NCBI GenBank assembly: GCA_902491515.1 | Contig: CABUIC010000001.1 | Span: 62,001-126,000, forward strand | From: an uncultured Porphyromonadaceae bacterium | GTDB taxonomy: Bacteria > Bacteroidota > Bacteroidia > Bacteroidales > Muribaculaceae | DNA length: 64,000 bases | Reading direction: 5' to 3' | Shown here: positions 43,413-53,276 of the stretch, piece by piece | How positions within the stretch are numbered: position 1 is the first letter of the stretch | Layout of the letters: every line of letters starts with the position of its first letter | Notes under the pieces: generated by a model | What the model was told of the DNA's origin: nothing | What the model saw: the letters and a program-made list of their open reading frames with translations, nothing else | The model's database searches: none | Program-made: the position numbers and the translations under genes

Positions 43413-44501
43413 GTGACACGCATTTTGCATGTTATTCATGGCCTCAATCTGGGTGGCGCCGAGAATTTCATCTACAATTTGTTAGGCGCGATAGACCGGG
43501 AGAGGTTCAGGTTTGATTTTGCGATTCAGGAGCCTGAGATTAAGCATAGGAAGTTCAAGGAACTTATAGAAGAACGTGGGGGAACCATATACATCATTCC
43601 GGATTTTACCGATGCTCCGTTCCGTCAGGCTAAGGCATTGAAGAGCATCCTGCTTCGGAAGTATGACTGCGTCCACATCCACATGAACGCCTTTATAAAT
43701 CCCATACCGGCTATAGTCGCGTCCAAATTCGACTGCAAGGTCATCATCCACTCCCACAGCACCCGCAACGGCCGCGGCGGTCTACTTGGAAAATTTGTCC
43801 ACATTCTGAACAAATCCATGTTCCTGAAAGACCGGTTTATCCGGCTTTCCTGCAGTCGGGAAGCGACTCGCTGGATGTTTGGAAACAGGAGCGCTCAAGT
43901 CATAAGCAACGCGATTGACGTTGCGAAGTTTGCCTTCAGTCCGGACTACCGCAACAGGATAAGGGAGAAATTTAACCTCACCGATGAATTTGTCGTAGGA
44001 CAGGTAGGACGATTGATTCCGCTGAAAAACCAGACTTTCTCGATTCAGGTGATGCGCCGCCTTAAAGAGACGCATCCTCGACTTAAGGCGAAACTGATGC
44101 TGATTGGAGAAGGCCCGTCAAAAGACGAATTGGAGCGGCTTGCCTTAGAGACCGGGGTAGGGGAAGATGTGATATTCGTCGGAGCTGTCCACAATGTCAA
44201 CGAATACTACTCCGCATTTGATGCCTTCGTCATGCCCTCTTGGTTTGAGGGTTTGGCTTTGGTAAGTGTCGAGGCTCAGGCCGCCGGTTTGAAATCTCTT
44301 GTTTCAGACACAGTCACAAGAGAGGTCGATATAACCGACAGCGTAGAATTCCTGTCGCTCAAAAAAATCGACGAGTGGACTGAGGGGTTCCTAAAAGCCT
44401 CAAAGCCGTATGATCGGTCACTTATTTCCAATCGCGTCAAGGAATCGGCATTCGACAGCGTGAAAATGGCCGAAACGATGGAAAGGATATATGAGCGGTA
44501 A
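43413..44501 (+). CDS. Glycosyltransferase family 4
   Basis: 362 residues with a GTG start (43413). The N-terminal GT-B motif HVIHGLNLGGAENF and the C-terminal E-x7-E motif in PSWFEGLALVSVEAQAAGL identify GT4. IGQVGRLIPLKNQ-like VGQVGRLIPLKNQ is the linker after the first Rossmann domain. Likely adds a sugar with retention of configuration. Confidence 0.93.
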   Translation: MTRILHVIHGLNLGGAENFIYNLLGAIDRERFRFDFAIQEPEIKHRKFKELIEERGGTIYIIPDFTDAPFRQAKALKSILLRKYDCVHIHMNAFINPIPAIVASKFDCKVIIHSHSTRNGRGGLLGKFVHILNKSMFLKDRFIRLSCSREATRWMFGNRSAQVISNAIDVAKFAFSPDYRNRIREKFNLTDEFVVGQVGRLIPLKNQTFSIQVMRRLKETHPRLKAKLMLIGEGPSKDELERLALETGVGEDVIFVGAVHNVNEYYSAFDAFVMPSWFEGLALVSVEAQAAGLKSLVSDTVTREVDITDSVEFLSLKKIDEWTEGFLKASKPYDRSLISNRVKESAFDSVKMAETMERIYER

Positions 44502-44526
44502 TAATCAGTCGGAACGCGGAGAAAAC

Positions 44527-45519
44527 ATGAAACTCTCAGTTGTAATAACCTTATATAATAAGGAACCCTATCTCCGTGATTTGTTTGTGTCTCTGCTTAG
44601 GCAGGGAATGAAAGACGGAGAATATGAAGTCATTTTGGTTAATGATGGCTCAACCGACGGCACGGAATCGATTTGCAGAGAGTTCATTGCTCAACACCCG
44701 AATCTAAATGTAAAATATAAATATCAGGTAAATCAGGGAGTGTCTGTTGCAAGAAATGTAGGCATAGAAATGGCCGAGGGTGAATATATCCATTTTCTGG
44801 ACTGTGATGATTATATGCTCGATAATTCGTACTCCTATATCTTGAGTCGCTGGGGGAATCAAGGTTTTGACTATATCGGTTTTGGCCTGAGAATGGTGGA
44901 CCTAAGGAATGGTGAGGAATCAAGGATTGACACTCAATTATCTTCTGGCCATGAGATTGAACAGGTTTCAGGATTTTGCTTGATTGTTGAGACGCGATGG
45001 CCGAGTTCAAGTGTTGCCGGTTTATATAGAACTTCGTTTTTAAAAAGCAATGATATTTGTTTTCCGTCGGGGATTATTGTCGGAGAAGACGTATGGTTCA
45101 ACAGTGATTTTTTTATCAAATCCCCTTCATGTGTGCTGACCTCATGCCGTCCCTATGTGTATAAGTTCCACAGTGGGTCAACGATGAACACCGTATCTTC
45201 GCTTAGGGCTGAAAAATGGTTCTCAAGTTATTACAGTCTTTTTATTCATCTTGTTGATTATAAGCGCAATACCCCCCCCCGCGCAAAGATTCGGAAGGAA
45301 TATCAAAAGGAATTGGGAAGGTTATTAATCACCATATCAGTGTTTTCATTCCAAAAGCCCTCCGGTTTCGTATCCCGGCAGAAAGATTCAATTATTGGGC
45401 TGAAAAGTTTGTTCAGGCCCGAATCATTCCGGCGCCATCAAAAGGACTATCCATCAAGGTCGCCAATTACGTGTTCCAACATCCGCATACTTACCCCTTT
45501 CTCTCATGGTGTTGCGTAA
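44527..45519 (+). CDS. Glycosyltransferase family 2, probably frameshifted near the 3' end
   Basis: 330 residues from MKLSVVITLYNKEPYL; a start 12 codons earlier, overlapping the previous gene, is possible. GT-A motifs LVNDGSTDGTES and FLDCDDYMLD are intact, so the catalytic domain is whole. The last part (from about GFVSRQKDS) is rich in Arg/Ser/Pro and unlike the family. The neighbouring frame stays open to 45560 and reads like a normal GT2 tail (RIPAERFNYWAEKF, then YPFLSWCCVNIFYRFIYNWF). A single-base insertion between 45272 and 45356 would join them. The gene is A+T-rich, unlike its upstream neighbours. Confidence 0.82.
   Translation: MKLSVVITLYNKEPYLRDLFVSLLRQGMKDGEYEVILVNDGSTDGTESICREFIAQHPNLNVKYKYQVNQGVSVARNVGIEMAEGEYIHFLDCDDYMLDNSYSYILSRWGNQGFDYIGFGLRMVDLRNGEESRIDTQLSSGHEIEQVSGFCLIVETRWPSSSVAGLYRTSFLKSNDICFPSGIIVGEDVWFNSDFFIKSPSCVLTSCRPYVYKFHSGSTMNTVSSLRAEKWFSSYYSLFIHLVDYKRNTPPRAKIRKEYQKELGRLLITISVFSFQKPSGFVSRQKDSIIGLKSLFRPESFRRHQKDYPSRSPITCSNIRILTPFSHGVA
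45272..45280 (+). repeat. Run of nine C inside the GT2 gene
   Basis: ACCCCCCCCC in an otherwise A+T-rich gene. Homopolymer runs of this length are prone to slippage; one extra C would move the reading frame into the open frame that ends at 45560. A run of four A at 45353-45356 is a second possible site. Confidence 0.6.
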
Positions 45520-45613
45520 ATATATTTTATCGTTTTATTTATAATTGGTTCCATAAATAGGCGGAAAGGAAACGGGAATCATCCGTATCTCACATTTAAG
45601 GAAGCAAAGTATT

Positions 45614-46645
45614 ATGAGCTCCATAAGAAATTCAAATATTGAGGCGTTGCGTATTATTGCGATGTTTTTGATATTGATGCTTCATGTTAATTTCTATGCT
45701 TTAGGTGAGCCAAGTTTTCAGGAGGCCGCGCAATATCCTGTCCCTACTTTTGCTCGGTGCGTTTTTCAATCATTATCACTGATATCAGTCAATCTTTTTG
45801 TCCTGATTTCAGGGTGGTTTCAGATTAATTTTAGTCTCAGGCGTCTGATTGGATTTGTCTTTCAGTCTGTATTTGTAATAACTCTGGTGTATATTATTGG
45901 GTTATGTCTTGGAAGAGCGACCGTAGAAGAACAGCAGATTGTGGAATGTCTGTTTTTGGGAAGATTCGGATGGTTTATCAAGGCTTATATCGGACTTTAC
46001 TTACTGAGTCCGGTTCTTAACTACTACGTGAAAACGGCTTCAAAACAGCAATTCGGGCTTCTGTTGATTTGTTTTTATTCGTTCCAGACAATCTATGCCT
46101 GCTTTTATCAAAGTGCTAAGTTTATTGACGGAGGCTATTCGACTTTCAGTTTTGTCGGACTTTATTTGCTTGCGCAATATGTCCGCCATCACGGTGAGTA
46201 CATTGTCAGGAATGCGGGAAAAGTGTTTGCATTATCCTTATTAATCTTCATAGTCTGGGGATATTTGCCGGTTCGGTTAGGCGTCATGAGAGTGTTTTAT
46301 ATGTCGATTGTTTACACCAACCCTCTGAATATATCGCTTGCGTTAAGCCTCGTCTTGCTGACAGTCAGGGCGAAACCACATTATAATAGGTTTGTAAATT
46401 ATATTGCGGCATCGACCTTTGCCGTATATCTCTGTCATATGTGTAACCAATGGAGTTCAACATTTTATGTGGATACGGCACAGTCGATATTCTCAGATTT
46501 CTCCGGAGCTGAGTATTTGCTTGTAATCTCTCTTTTTATGGTATCTGTCTTTCTGTTTTCCATACTTATTGATACCCCAGAAGATGGATTTGGAATTGTA
46601 TTTCACGGTAATGGGTGCGACATATTCAGGAGCTGGAATTATTAA
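45614..46645 (+). CDS. Acyltransferase family 3 membrane protein
   Basis: 343 residues with about ten membrane helices. The N-terminal motif NSNIEALRIIAMFLILMLHV has the conserved R and the catalytic H of acyltransferase-3 (O-acetylation of polysaccharides). The end reads TPEDGFGIVFHGNGCDIFRS, which is soluble and unlike the family. A single extra C in CCCC at 46575-46578 would give TPRRWIWNCISR and stop at 46611, a more usual tail, so a small frameshift is likely. A+T-rich. Confidence 0.85.
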   Translation: MSSIRNSNIEALRIIAMFLILMLHVNFYALGEPSFQEAAQYPVPTFARCVFQSLSLISVNLFVLISGWFQINFSLRRLIGFVFQSVFVITLVYIIGLCLGRATVEEQQIVECLFLGRFGWFIKAYIGLYLLSPVLNYYVKTASKQQFGLLLICFYSFQTIYACFYQSAKFIDGGYSTFSFVGLYLLAQYVRHHGEYIVRNAGKVFALSLLIFIVWGYLPVRLGVMRVFYMSIVYTNPLNISLALSLVLLTVRAKPHYNRFVNYIAASTFAVYLCHMCNQWSSTFYVDTAQSIFSDFSGAEYLLVISLFMVSVFLFSILIDTPEDGFGIVFHGNGCDIFRSWNY

Positions 46646-46664
46646 TTTGTGAACTTAACGAAAC

Positions 46665-47768
46665 ATGACAAAAATAGGTATTCTTACATTTCATGGCGCG
46701 CATAATTACGGTTCTGTTTTGCAGAGCTATGCGTCTGTTCACACTCTCCGTAAACTCGGTTATCAGCCTGAGATAATCAACCTGCGCAACAGGGCACAGC
46801 TCGACGCCTACAGGATTTTCAATACCGGTTCACGGATCTACAATCTGTTCAGAGTCCTGATCTATCCCCGCCTCGCCTCGCGGAAAAGGAAATTCGAGCA
46901 TTTCATCAACAAAGTGCTCCCGGTTTCTCCGCGCGAATACCGAAGCGGAGCGGAACTCAACGTCGACGAACTGGACTACGACATATATTATACCGGCAGC
47001 GACCAGGTGTGGAATCCCGCATGTCAGGATTTCGAGTCGGCCTACTATCTCGATTTCGTTAAGAACCGCCGCCCCACGGTGGCCTATGCCCCGAGCCTCG
47101 GCAAGGGACGCTTTGACGAAGAGGACAAAGCCATGATTGCCGCACTCCTGCCGGGCGTTGACCATGTGTCGTGCCGGGAAGAATCGGGCGTGAGACTCCT
47201 CGCGGAGCTTGGACGCAAGGATGCCGTGCAGGTATGCGACCCTGTATTGCTTCTCACAAAGGAGGAGTGGTCGGAATTTGCTGTCGCTCCGCGGAGAAAG
47301 AAAAAATACATCCTTGCGTACTTCCTTAACAACAACCATGGCGACCGTTCGCAGCTCGATGCCTTGAGGCGGAAGACCGGCTTCGACGTCATACTCCTCA
47401 ACGACTACATCAAGGATTTCTTCAAGCCCGGCATCCGCATGAAGCTCGACGTATCCCCGCAGGAGTTTCTCGGCCTCATCCGCGACGCCGAAATTGTCTA
47501 CACCAATTCTTTCCACGCAACGGCCTTCTCCGTAATCTTCAGAAAGGAATTCTATACAGCTATCGCCGCAAGTGAGAACGTGCACAACAACAACGACAGC
47601 CGGAAAATCGATTTCCTCAAATCTCTCGGGCTGGAAGACAGATTGATAAGGAACGGAGAGACAATCGGTAGTCGACGCGCTGTTGACTACGGGCCGGTGC
47701 AACCCAAACTCGCCGGTTTGAGGGAAAAATCATTGAATTATCTTACGAATGCGCTCCGGAATGGATAA
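46665..47768 (+). CDS. Polysaccharide pyruvyl transferase family protein
   Basis: 367 residues. The N-terminal FHGAHNYGSVLQSYA motif, YYTGSDQVWNPAC and the later FHATAFSVIF are signatures of the pyruvyl-transferase (CsaB/EpsO/EpsI) family. Such enzymes place a pyruvate ketal on a sugar from phosphoenolpyruvate, giving the polymer negative charge. Substrate inferred from the family. Confidence 0.9.
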   Translation: MTKIGILTFHGAHNYGSVLQSYASVHTLRKLGYQPEIINLRNRAQLDAYRIFNTGSRIYNLFRVLIYPRLASRKRKFEHFINKVLPVSPREYRSGAELNVDELDYDIYYTGSDQVWNPACQDFESAYYLDFVKNRRPTVAYAPSLGKGRFDEEDKAMIAALLPGVDHVSCREESGVRLLAELGRKDAVQVCDPVLLLTKEEWSEFAVAPRRKKKYILAYFLNNNHGDRSQLDALRRKTGFDVILLNDYIKDFFKPGIRMKLDVSPQEFLGLIRDAEIVYTNSFHATAFSVIFRKEFYTAIAASENVHNNNDSRKIDFLKSLGLEDRLIRNGETIGSRRAVDYGPVQPKLAGLREKSLNYLTNALRNG

Positions 47769-48786
47769 GAACACAGTTTCGGTGGTTGTGCCTGTCTACA
47801 ATGTCGAAAAATATCTCCGTCGTTGTCTGGACAGCCTTCTGGCGCAGGATCTGCGGCCGTTTGAGATTATTTTGGTCGATGACGGTTCTGAAGACAGTTC
47901 GGGCGCGATTTGCGATGAGTATGCCGAAGCGTATGAATATATAAAGGTTATTCATAAACCGAACGGAGGCCTGAGTAGTGCGAGATTGGCCGGATGGAAA
48001 CAGGCGCAGGGAAATCTCGTTGTCTTTCCCGACAGTGATGACTATGTTTCGAAATCATACCTTTGTTCTCTTGCCGCTCCATTCGAAGACCGGAATGTGG
48101 AACTGAGCGTCTGCGGATACGCAACCGACAACTCGGGCGACATTGTGCCTTCGACCTTGCCGTATGACTCCGGATTCATCGAAGGAAAGAACATTATAAA
48201 CGACTATCTGCTGACTTCAATAGGGACAGTGTGGGAAGAAGGAGTCCGCAACCTCCCCGGATTTGTGTGGATACGCATGTACCGTACCGACTTGCTAAAG
48301 GAATCGGATTTCGTGTCCGAGCGCGAGTATTTCACCGAAGACATAATCCTCAACATCCTCTACGCCTCCCGCATTCAGGGCCGGATAGCTGTCGTCAACG
48401 AGCCACTGTACCGTTACTGTGTCAACCCCGGATCCCTCACCCTTAAATACCGGGAGAACGCTTTCTCCATGCTCTATGCCTGCTGGCGCCTCTGCTCCTC
48501 GCTTACAGAAAACCTGGTGGCAGATGCCGACGAGCGCCGCAAGCGTCTCGATGCCAACCTTACCGTGGCGGTGACTTACAGCGTCTACAACATCGGGAAA
48601 ATCAAGGAGTACGGCCGCTTCAGAAGTGAGCTTGGGCAAATTCTCTCCACTCCCGAAGTCGTCGCGCTGTTTGCCGGAGGCCGCTATCCGCGAAAAGCCA
48701 CATGGCATAAGATAATTTACTACACGTGCCGCTTCCGGCTCTTCCCGCTGCTGTATCTTTTGTTGAAGACCCGCAAAACTCTATGA
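47761..48786 (+). CDS. Glycosyltransferase family 2
   Basis: 341 residues from MDKNTVSVVVPVYNVEKYL; the start overlaps the pyruvyl transferase by eight bases. Motifs LVDDGSEDSSGA and VFPDSDDYVSKS complete the GT-A core. The C-terminal helical part (from about 215) is typical of capsule GT2. Confidence 0.92.
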   Translation: MDKNTVSVVVPVYNVEKYLRRCLDSLLAQDLRPFEIILVDDGSEDSSGAICDEYAEAYEYIKVIHKPNGGLSSARLAGWKQAQGNLVVFPDSDDYVSKSYLCSLAAPFEDRNVELSVCGYATDNSGDIVPSTLPYDSGFIEGKNIINDYLLTSIGTVWEEGVRNLPGFVWIRMYRTDLLKESDFVSEREYFTEDIILNILYASRIQGRIAVVNEPLYRYCVNPGSLTLKYRENAFSMLYACWRLCSSLTENLVADADERRKRLDANLTVAVTYSVYNIGKIKEYGRFRSELGQILSTPEVVALFAGGRYPRKATWHKIIYYTCRFRLFPLLYLLLKTRKTL

Positions 48787-49721
48787 TTTCCATAGTTGTC
48801 CCCGTCTATAATTCGGCGCGCTGGCTCGACGCATGCATCGAAAGCATATGCCGGCAGACAATGCCGGATTGGGAGCTTGTTCTCGTCGATGACGGCTCCA
48901 CCGACGGCTCCGATGCCATCGTCCGCGATTGGGAAAAGCGCGATGGGAGGATCCGCTCGTTCCGGAAAGAAAACGGAGGCGTGAGCTCCGCAAGGAATTT
49001 CGGCATAGACCGGGCCCGGGGGGAATATCTGATGTTTGTGGACAGCGACGACGTCTGCTCGCCCCTTTTGCTTGAAACGCTATACGGTGCCATAACGCCC
49101 TCCTGCGGACTCTCCGCTTGCGGAATCCGGCGCTTCCGTGCCGACAGCGAAGTCGCCCCCGCCGTCGCGACGGCTTCCGAACGGGTATTGCCGGCCAAGA
49201 GCGAAATATACTCTTATTTGGAGGACTGCGGAATGCTTCATCCTCCTTATGCAAAACTGTTCAGAACAGAAACCATATGGAAAAACAGAATCCGTTTTGA
49301 CGAAAACCTCTCGCTCGGCGAAGACCTCCTCTTTAACCTCGACTATATTCAGTGGATTTCCTCTGCCGTGGCCATTGGTTCGTCCCTCTATTTCTACCGC
49401 GACACCGACGGTTCCCTCTCTAAAAAAATCCGTGCCGACTACGCCGACATTCAGATGCGCCTTCTCGACAGAAAACTCCGCTTCATCGAAAACAACCGAA
49501 TCGGCTATCACTATACTTCCAAGGCTCCGGGAATTGTGCGCGACATGTTCCTGTCCCTGTGCCGGTCGGATGGTTCGGACAGGCAAAAAATTAATTCAAT
49601 CGGCAAGCTGCGCCGCCATAAAGTGATGGACCTCTGCGGAAACTCCGCCCGTTTGTCCGACCGCTTTCTGATAGCCGCCATACGTTGCCTGCCCTCTAAA
49701 CTATTGATAAAGATTTTCTGA
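48783..49721 (+). CDS. Glycosyltransferase family 2
   Basis: 312 residues from MISIVVPVYNSARWLDAC, four-base overlap with the previous gene (ATGA). It has LVDDGSTDGSDA, FVDSDDVCSPLL and the later LSLGEDLLFNLDY, the acceptor-side ED motif of this family. Confidence 0.92.
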   Translation: MISIVVPVYNSARWLDACIESICRQTMPDWELVLVDDGSTDGSDAIVRDWEKRDGRIRSFRKENGGVSSARNFGIDRARGEYLMFVDSDDVCSPLLLETLYGAITPSCGLSACGIRRFRADSEVAPAVATASERVLPAKSEIYSYLEDCGMLHPPYAKLFRTETIWKNRIRFDENLSLGEDLLFNLDYIQWISSAVAIGSSLYFYRDTDGSLSKKIRADYADIQMRLLDRKLRFIENNRIGYHYTSKAPGIVRDMFLSLCRSDGSDRQKINSIGKLRRHKVMDLCGNSARLSDRFLIAAIRCLPSKLLIKIF

Positions 49722-50653
49722 TGGAAAAACCGTTGATATCCTACGTTGTCACGGCCTACAACATCGAGCGTTTTGTCCGTGAAGCCGTGGAATGCGCGTT
49801 CGCCCAGACATATTCGCCCTTGGAAATTGTATTGTCCGATGACTGCAGTTCCGACCGGACATTTGAGATAATGAAAAAAATGGCCGCGGAATACCGCGGC
49901 CCGCACAAGATAAAGCTCAACCGCAACGAGTCGAACTTAGGCATAACCCGCCACATGAACAAAGCCTATCTTGAGCTTGCCGAAGGCGAAATAATCATCG
50001 CCGCCCATGGCGACGACATCTCCATTCCGGACCGCACCAGGCTTTCCTACGAGTTCCTGCGCGACAATCCCGACGTTACGGCCGTATCCCTGAGCATGAA
50101 GTCCGTGGACAGCGCCGGGCGCGAGAATGGTACGGATGACGCCTGTGTGGATTCGGTGAAATTCTACGGTTTCGCCGGGGGCGGCAACATCCCGGCTCCT
50201 TCGAGAGCTTTTTATAAAAAGGTCATGACTGTCTTCGGCCCCCTCTCCGACGATTGTCCCACAGAAGACGAGCTAATCAGCTTCCGCGCCCTCATGCTTG
50301 GCAGAAACGCATTTCTTCCACAAGTGGGAGTACTGTATAGAAAACACTCCGCAAGCTCTTCGAATCCCGGGAACTTCGCAAAATTTCCCCTTGAGAAGAT
50401 AATCGACCAGCAGCTTGCCGACATGGACAAGGCCATAGCCGTCGGCCTCATCACTCCCCGACAGAAAGAAGAGAAAAAAGCCGCCCTCCTGAAAGGAATG
50501 GCCTGCCGAAAAACCTACCGCCGCTACTTCGCCGCCCCCACATTCCCCAACCTCCTCCGCCTCCTAACCTCCCCCCTCTTCCCCCTGAGGACAAAATGTC
50601 ACTTCATCATTGACCACTTCCGCCGAAAACGGTTAATGAAATCAGCTCGCTAA
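49721..50653 (+). CDS. Glycosyltransferase family 2
   Basis: 310 residues. ISYVVTAYNIERFVREA, LSDDCSSDRTFE and AAHGDDISIPDRTRL are the GT-A motifs; here the usual DxD is HGDD. PTEDELISFRAL is the acceptor-binding ED segment. Its ATG overlaps the preceding TGA by one base. Confidence 0.9.
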   Translation: MEKPLISYVVTAYNIERFVREAVECAFAQTYSPLEIVLSDDCSSDRTFEIMKKMAAEYRGPHKIKLNRNESNLGITRHMNKAYLELAEGEIIIAAHGDDISIPDRTRLSYEFLRDNPDVTAVSLSMKSVDSAGRENGTDDACVDSVKFYGFAGGGNIPAPSRAFYKKVMTVFGPLSDDCPTEDELISFRALMLGRNAFLPQVGVLYRKHSASSSNPGNFAKFPLEKIIDQQLADMDKAIAVGLITPRQKEEKKAALLKGMACRKTYRRYFAAPTFPNLLRLLTSPLFPLRTKCHFIIDHFRRKRLMKSAR

Positions 50654-50664
50654 AATTTAAAGCA

Positions 50665-52251
50665 ATGCCATCTTCAGATAACAAGCGTGTAATGAAAAAT
50701 GCCACAGCCCTTACCATAAGAATGGTGCTTGGCATTTTTGTCGGCCTGTACACAGGAAGAATTATTCTTGAAGCGTTAGGAGTAGATGATTATGGTATAT
50801 ATGGAGTAATAGGAAGCGTTGTTGGCACAGCGACCTTTCTTAACTCGTCCATGGCCGGTGCTACTTCGCGCTTTATAACTTTCGAACTTGGAAAAGGAAA
50901 CAATGACTCACTAAAGAAAATATTTTCTACAGCTCTTGTCATCCATTTTTGTATAGCATTATTTGTGGCAGTTTTAGCTGAAACTGTGGGCCTTTGGTTT
51001 GTTAATAATAAGATGAACTTCCCTGAAGGAAGTATGTTTGCAGTCAATGTCCTATATCAATTTACAATAGTCTCGATGATGGTGGGCTTTACTCAAGTAC
51101 CATATACGGCGTGTGTGATAGCTCACGAAAAAATGGTGGTTTTTGCAAATCTTTCGTTTCTAAATGATTTCCTGAAGCTCATTATTGTGCAATTGCTTTT
51201 AGTGATTGGAAGTGACAGACTGATTTGGCTGTCCGCTATGTTATCGGGAGTTTCCATTCTGACCGCTATGATATATCGTTGGTATTGCATACGAAATTTT
51301 GATGAAGCGAGGTTCGCAATTAACAGTCTTGATAGAAAGGTTGCCGGACAGATGCTTAAATTCTCCGGTCTGGACTTGTATGGGAATATGTGCGCGGTTG
51401 CAAATAAACAGAGTATGCCGATTATACAGAATGTATTCTTTGGGGTGGTGGTAAACGCGGCTGCAAGTATAGCTGCAACAATTTCAGGCACCTTGTCCGG
51501 CTTGTCGGCAGCAATTTCAACAGCTTTCACACCTCAGATAACCAAGAACTATGCAACGGGAAATTTCTATCAGATGATGTTGATAATGCGACGCTCCAAT
51601 GTGTTTACCATTCTCGCATTTTGGCTTCTGTGCATCCCCTTTCTAATTGAAACGGAATCAGTTCTTTATATTTGGCTCGGGCAGGTACCGGAGTATTCTG
51701 TTGAGTTTTTCAGGCTTATTGTAATAACTTCCCTCCTGACAATTATTAATGATGTCAATATTCGTGCCATCCATGCGACGGGCAACATCCGAAATATATC
51801 ATATATCAGTGGAAGTATATATCTTCTTATCCCTCTTGTCTCGTATCTGATTCTTAAATTCGTTTGGAAAGACGTCGGAATCGTCTATATGACAAACAAT
51901 ATGTTGCTGGCGGCAATTGTTGCATTGAGTTTTGTATTTGTCCACAGACAGATTCCGCAGATCAGGATGAGACAATACATTGCGCCGATTGCATGTGAAC
52001 TGATAGGTTTTGCGTGCATTACAATGATTGTGGCATATCTATCGAATTTACTGTTTTCCCATGGTCTGAAAGAAGGCAACGAGATAGTGAACGGATTTAT
52101 TCGTCTTGCCCTTACTTTTATCATGGGGTTTATGACATTGATACCGTATGCATATGTTTTTGTTTTGAATCCCTCGGAACGAAACGTCTTGATTTCTACA
52201 GTGAAAAGACGCTTAATTAAGTTTATGCCCAAAAATCGCAAACTGTCTTGA
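50665..52251 (+). CDS. Oligosaccharide flippase (Wzx-like, MATE/MOP superfamily)
   Basis: 528 residues with about twelve to fourteen membrane helices. The start KNATALTIRMVLGIFVGLYT followed by GVDDYGIYGVIGS is that of polysaccharide transporters in Bacteroidetes capsule loci. It moves the lipid-linked repeat unit across the inner membrane to the EpsG-type polymerase. A+T-rich like the next two genes, which suggests a separately acquired block. Confidence 0.9.
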   Translation: MPSSDNKRVMKNATALTIRMVLGIFVGLYTGRIILEALGVDDYGIYGVIGSVVGTATFLNSSMAGATSRFITFELGKGNNDSLKKIFSTALVIHFCIALFVAVLAETVGLWFVNNKMNFPEGSMFAVNVLYQFTIVSMMVGFTQVPYTACVIAHEKMVVFANLSFLNDFLKLIIVQLLLVIGSDRLIWLSAMLSGVSILTAMIYRWYCIRNFDEARFAINSLDRKVAGQMLKFSGLDLYGNMCAVANKQSMPIIQNVFFGVVVNAAASIAATISGTLSGLSAAISTAFTPQITKNYATGNFYQMMLIMRRSNVFTILAFWLLCIPFLIETESVLYIWLGQVPEYSVEFFRLIVITSLLTIINDVNIRAIHATGNIRNISYISGSIYLLIPLVSYLILKFVWKDVGIVYMTNNMLLAAIVALSFVFVHRQIPQIRMRQYIAPIACELIGFACITMIVAYLSNLLFSHGLKEGNEIVNGFIRLALTFIMGFMTLIPYAYVFVLNPSERNVLISTVKRRLIKFMPKNRKLS

Positions 52252-52253
52252 AC

Positions 52254-53276
52254 ATGCTGAATTTTCCGGAGGTATCGGTCATTGTGCCGGTGTATAATGC
52301 TGCTGAATATCTTGGCAAGTGCGTTGAAAGTATTCTTGATCAAAAGTATAGGTCCTTGGAATTAATACTCGTTGATGATGGAAGTACAGATGAATCTTTG
52401 GATATTGGCAGAAAATACGAGCGATTGGACTCGAGGATACGTGTTCTCCATAAGGAGAATTCCGGAGCATCTTCAGCGAGGAATGTTGGGCTTGACTGCG
52501 CGAGGGGAAAATGGGTTTTGTTTGTAGATGCAGATGACTGGATTCAAGATGACACACTCGCTGTAATTGAAGAGTCGCCTGATTCAGATTTGATATTCTT
52601 TGGATTCAATGAATGGGAGTCGGGGTGTAAAAAAGTGAAACGGATAGTTGATAAAAGTTATGATGGAACAGCCGATATTGATTCTGCACTGACGAGCCTT
52701 TTTGAAAGCAGTGAAGGATATTTCGGTTTCACTTTTAATAAATTCTACAACAAAAATTTGATTGACAAACATCATCTTAGATTTAGTCCGAATTTGTTAA
52801 TCAAGGAAGATGAAGAATTTATCATAAGGTATTGTAAATATATTGACTCGGTATTTATCAGTGCTGCCACTCCGTATAATTATCGAATTCTTTCTGGTAG
52901 CCTTTCACATTCGGATAGAAGATTCAAGCACATGAATGCCCTGGCTTTGAAAACCGATGAAGACTTAACGGACTACCCGTTTGGAAAACTGAAATGCTCA
53001 ATCAAGAATGCTGTCTACAGATATTTCTTTAAAGGAGTTCTCGAAAGTCGTATCAACAATAGTACGGATTACGCATTGGACTGCTGGGACTCATTTGTAA
53101 AGAACGATAAACAATATCTCTCCCCTGACAATAAGCTTTATACACTTTTCCGTATCCCGGTTAAGTCACTTCGCAGACAGTGTTTGAAATTTGCCCTGTT
53201 AAACCCAGCATCCCGTTTTTTTCGTGTATCATTTTATAAACATTTGCTATACTCGATTTATATAAAAATTAAATGA
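52254..53276 (+). CDS. Glycosyltransferase family 2
   Basis: 340 residues from MLNFPEVSVIVPVYNAAEY (a TTG two codons upstream is in frame). It has LVDDGSTDESLD, FVDADDWIQDD and LLIKEDEEFIIRY. A+T-rich. It starts three bases after the flippase stop. Confidence 0.92.
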   Translation: MLNFPEVSVIVPVYNAAEYLGKCVESILDQKYRSLELILVDDGSTDESLDIGRKYERLDSRIRVLHKENSGASSARNVGLDCARGKWVLFVDADDWIQDDTLAVIEESPDSDLIFFGFNEWESGCKKVKRIVDKSYDGTADIDSALTSLFESSEGYFGFTFNKFYNKNLIDKHHLRFSPNLLIKEDEEFIIRYCKYIDSVFISAATPYNYRILSGSLSHSDRRFKHMNALALKTDEDLTDYPFGKLKCSIKNAVYRYFFKGVLESRINNSTDYALDCWDSFVKNDKQYLSPDNKLYTLFRIPVKSLRRQCLKFALLNPASRFFRVSFYKHLLYSIYIKIK

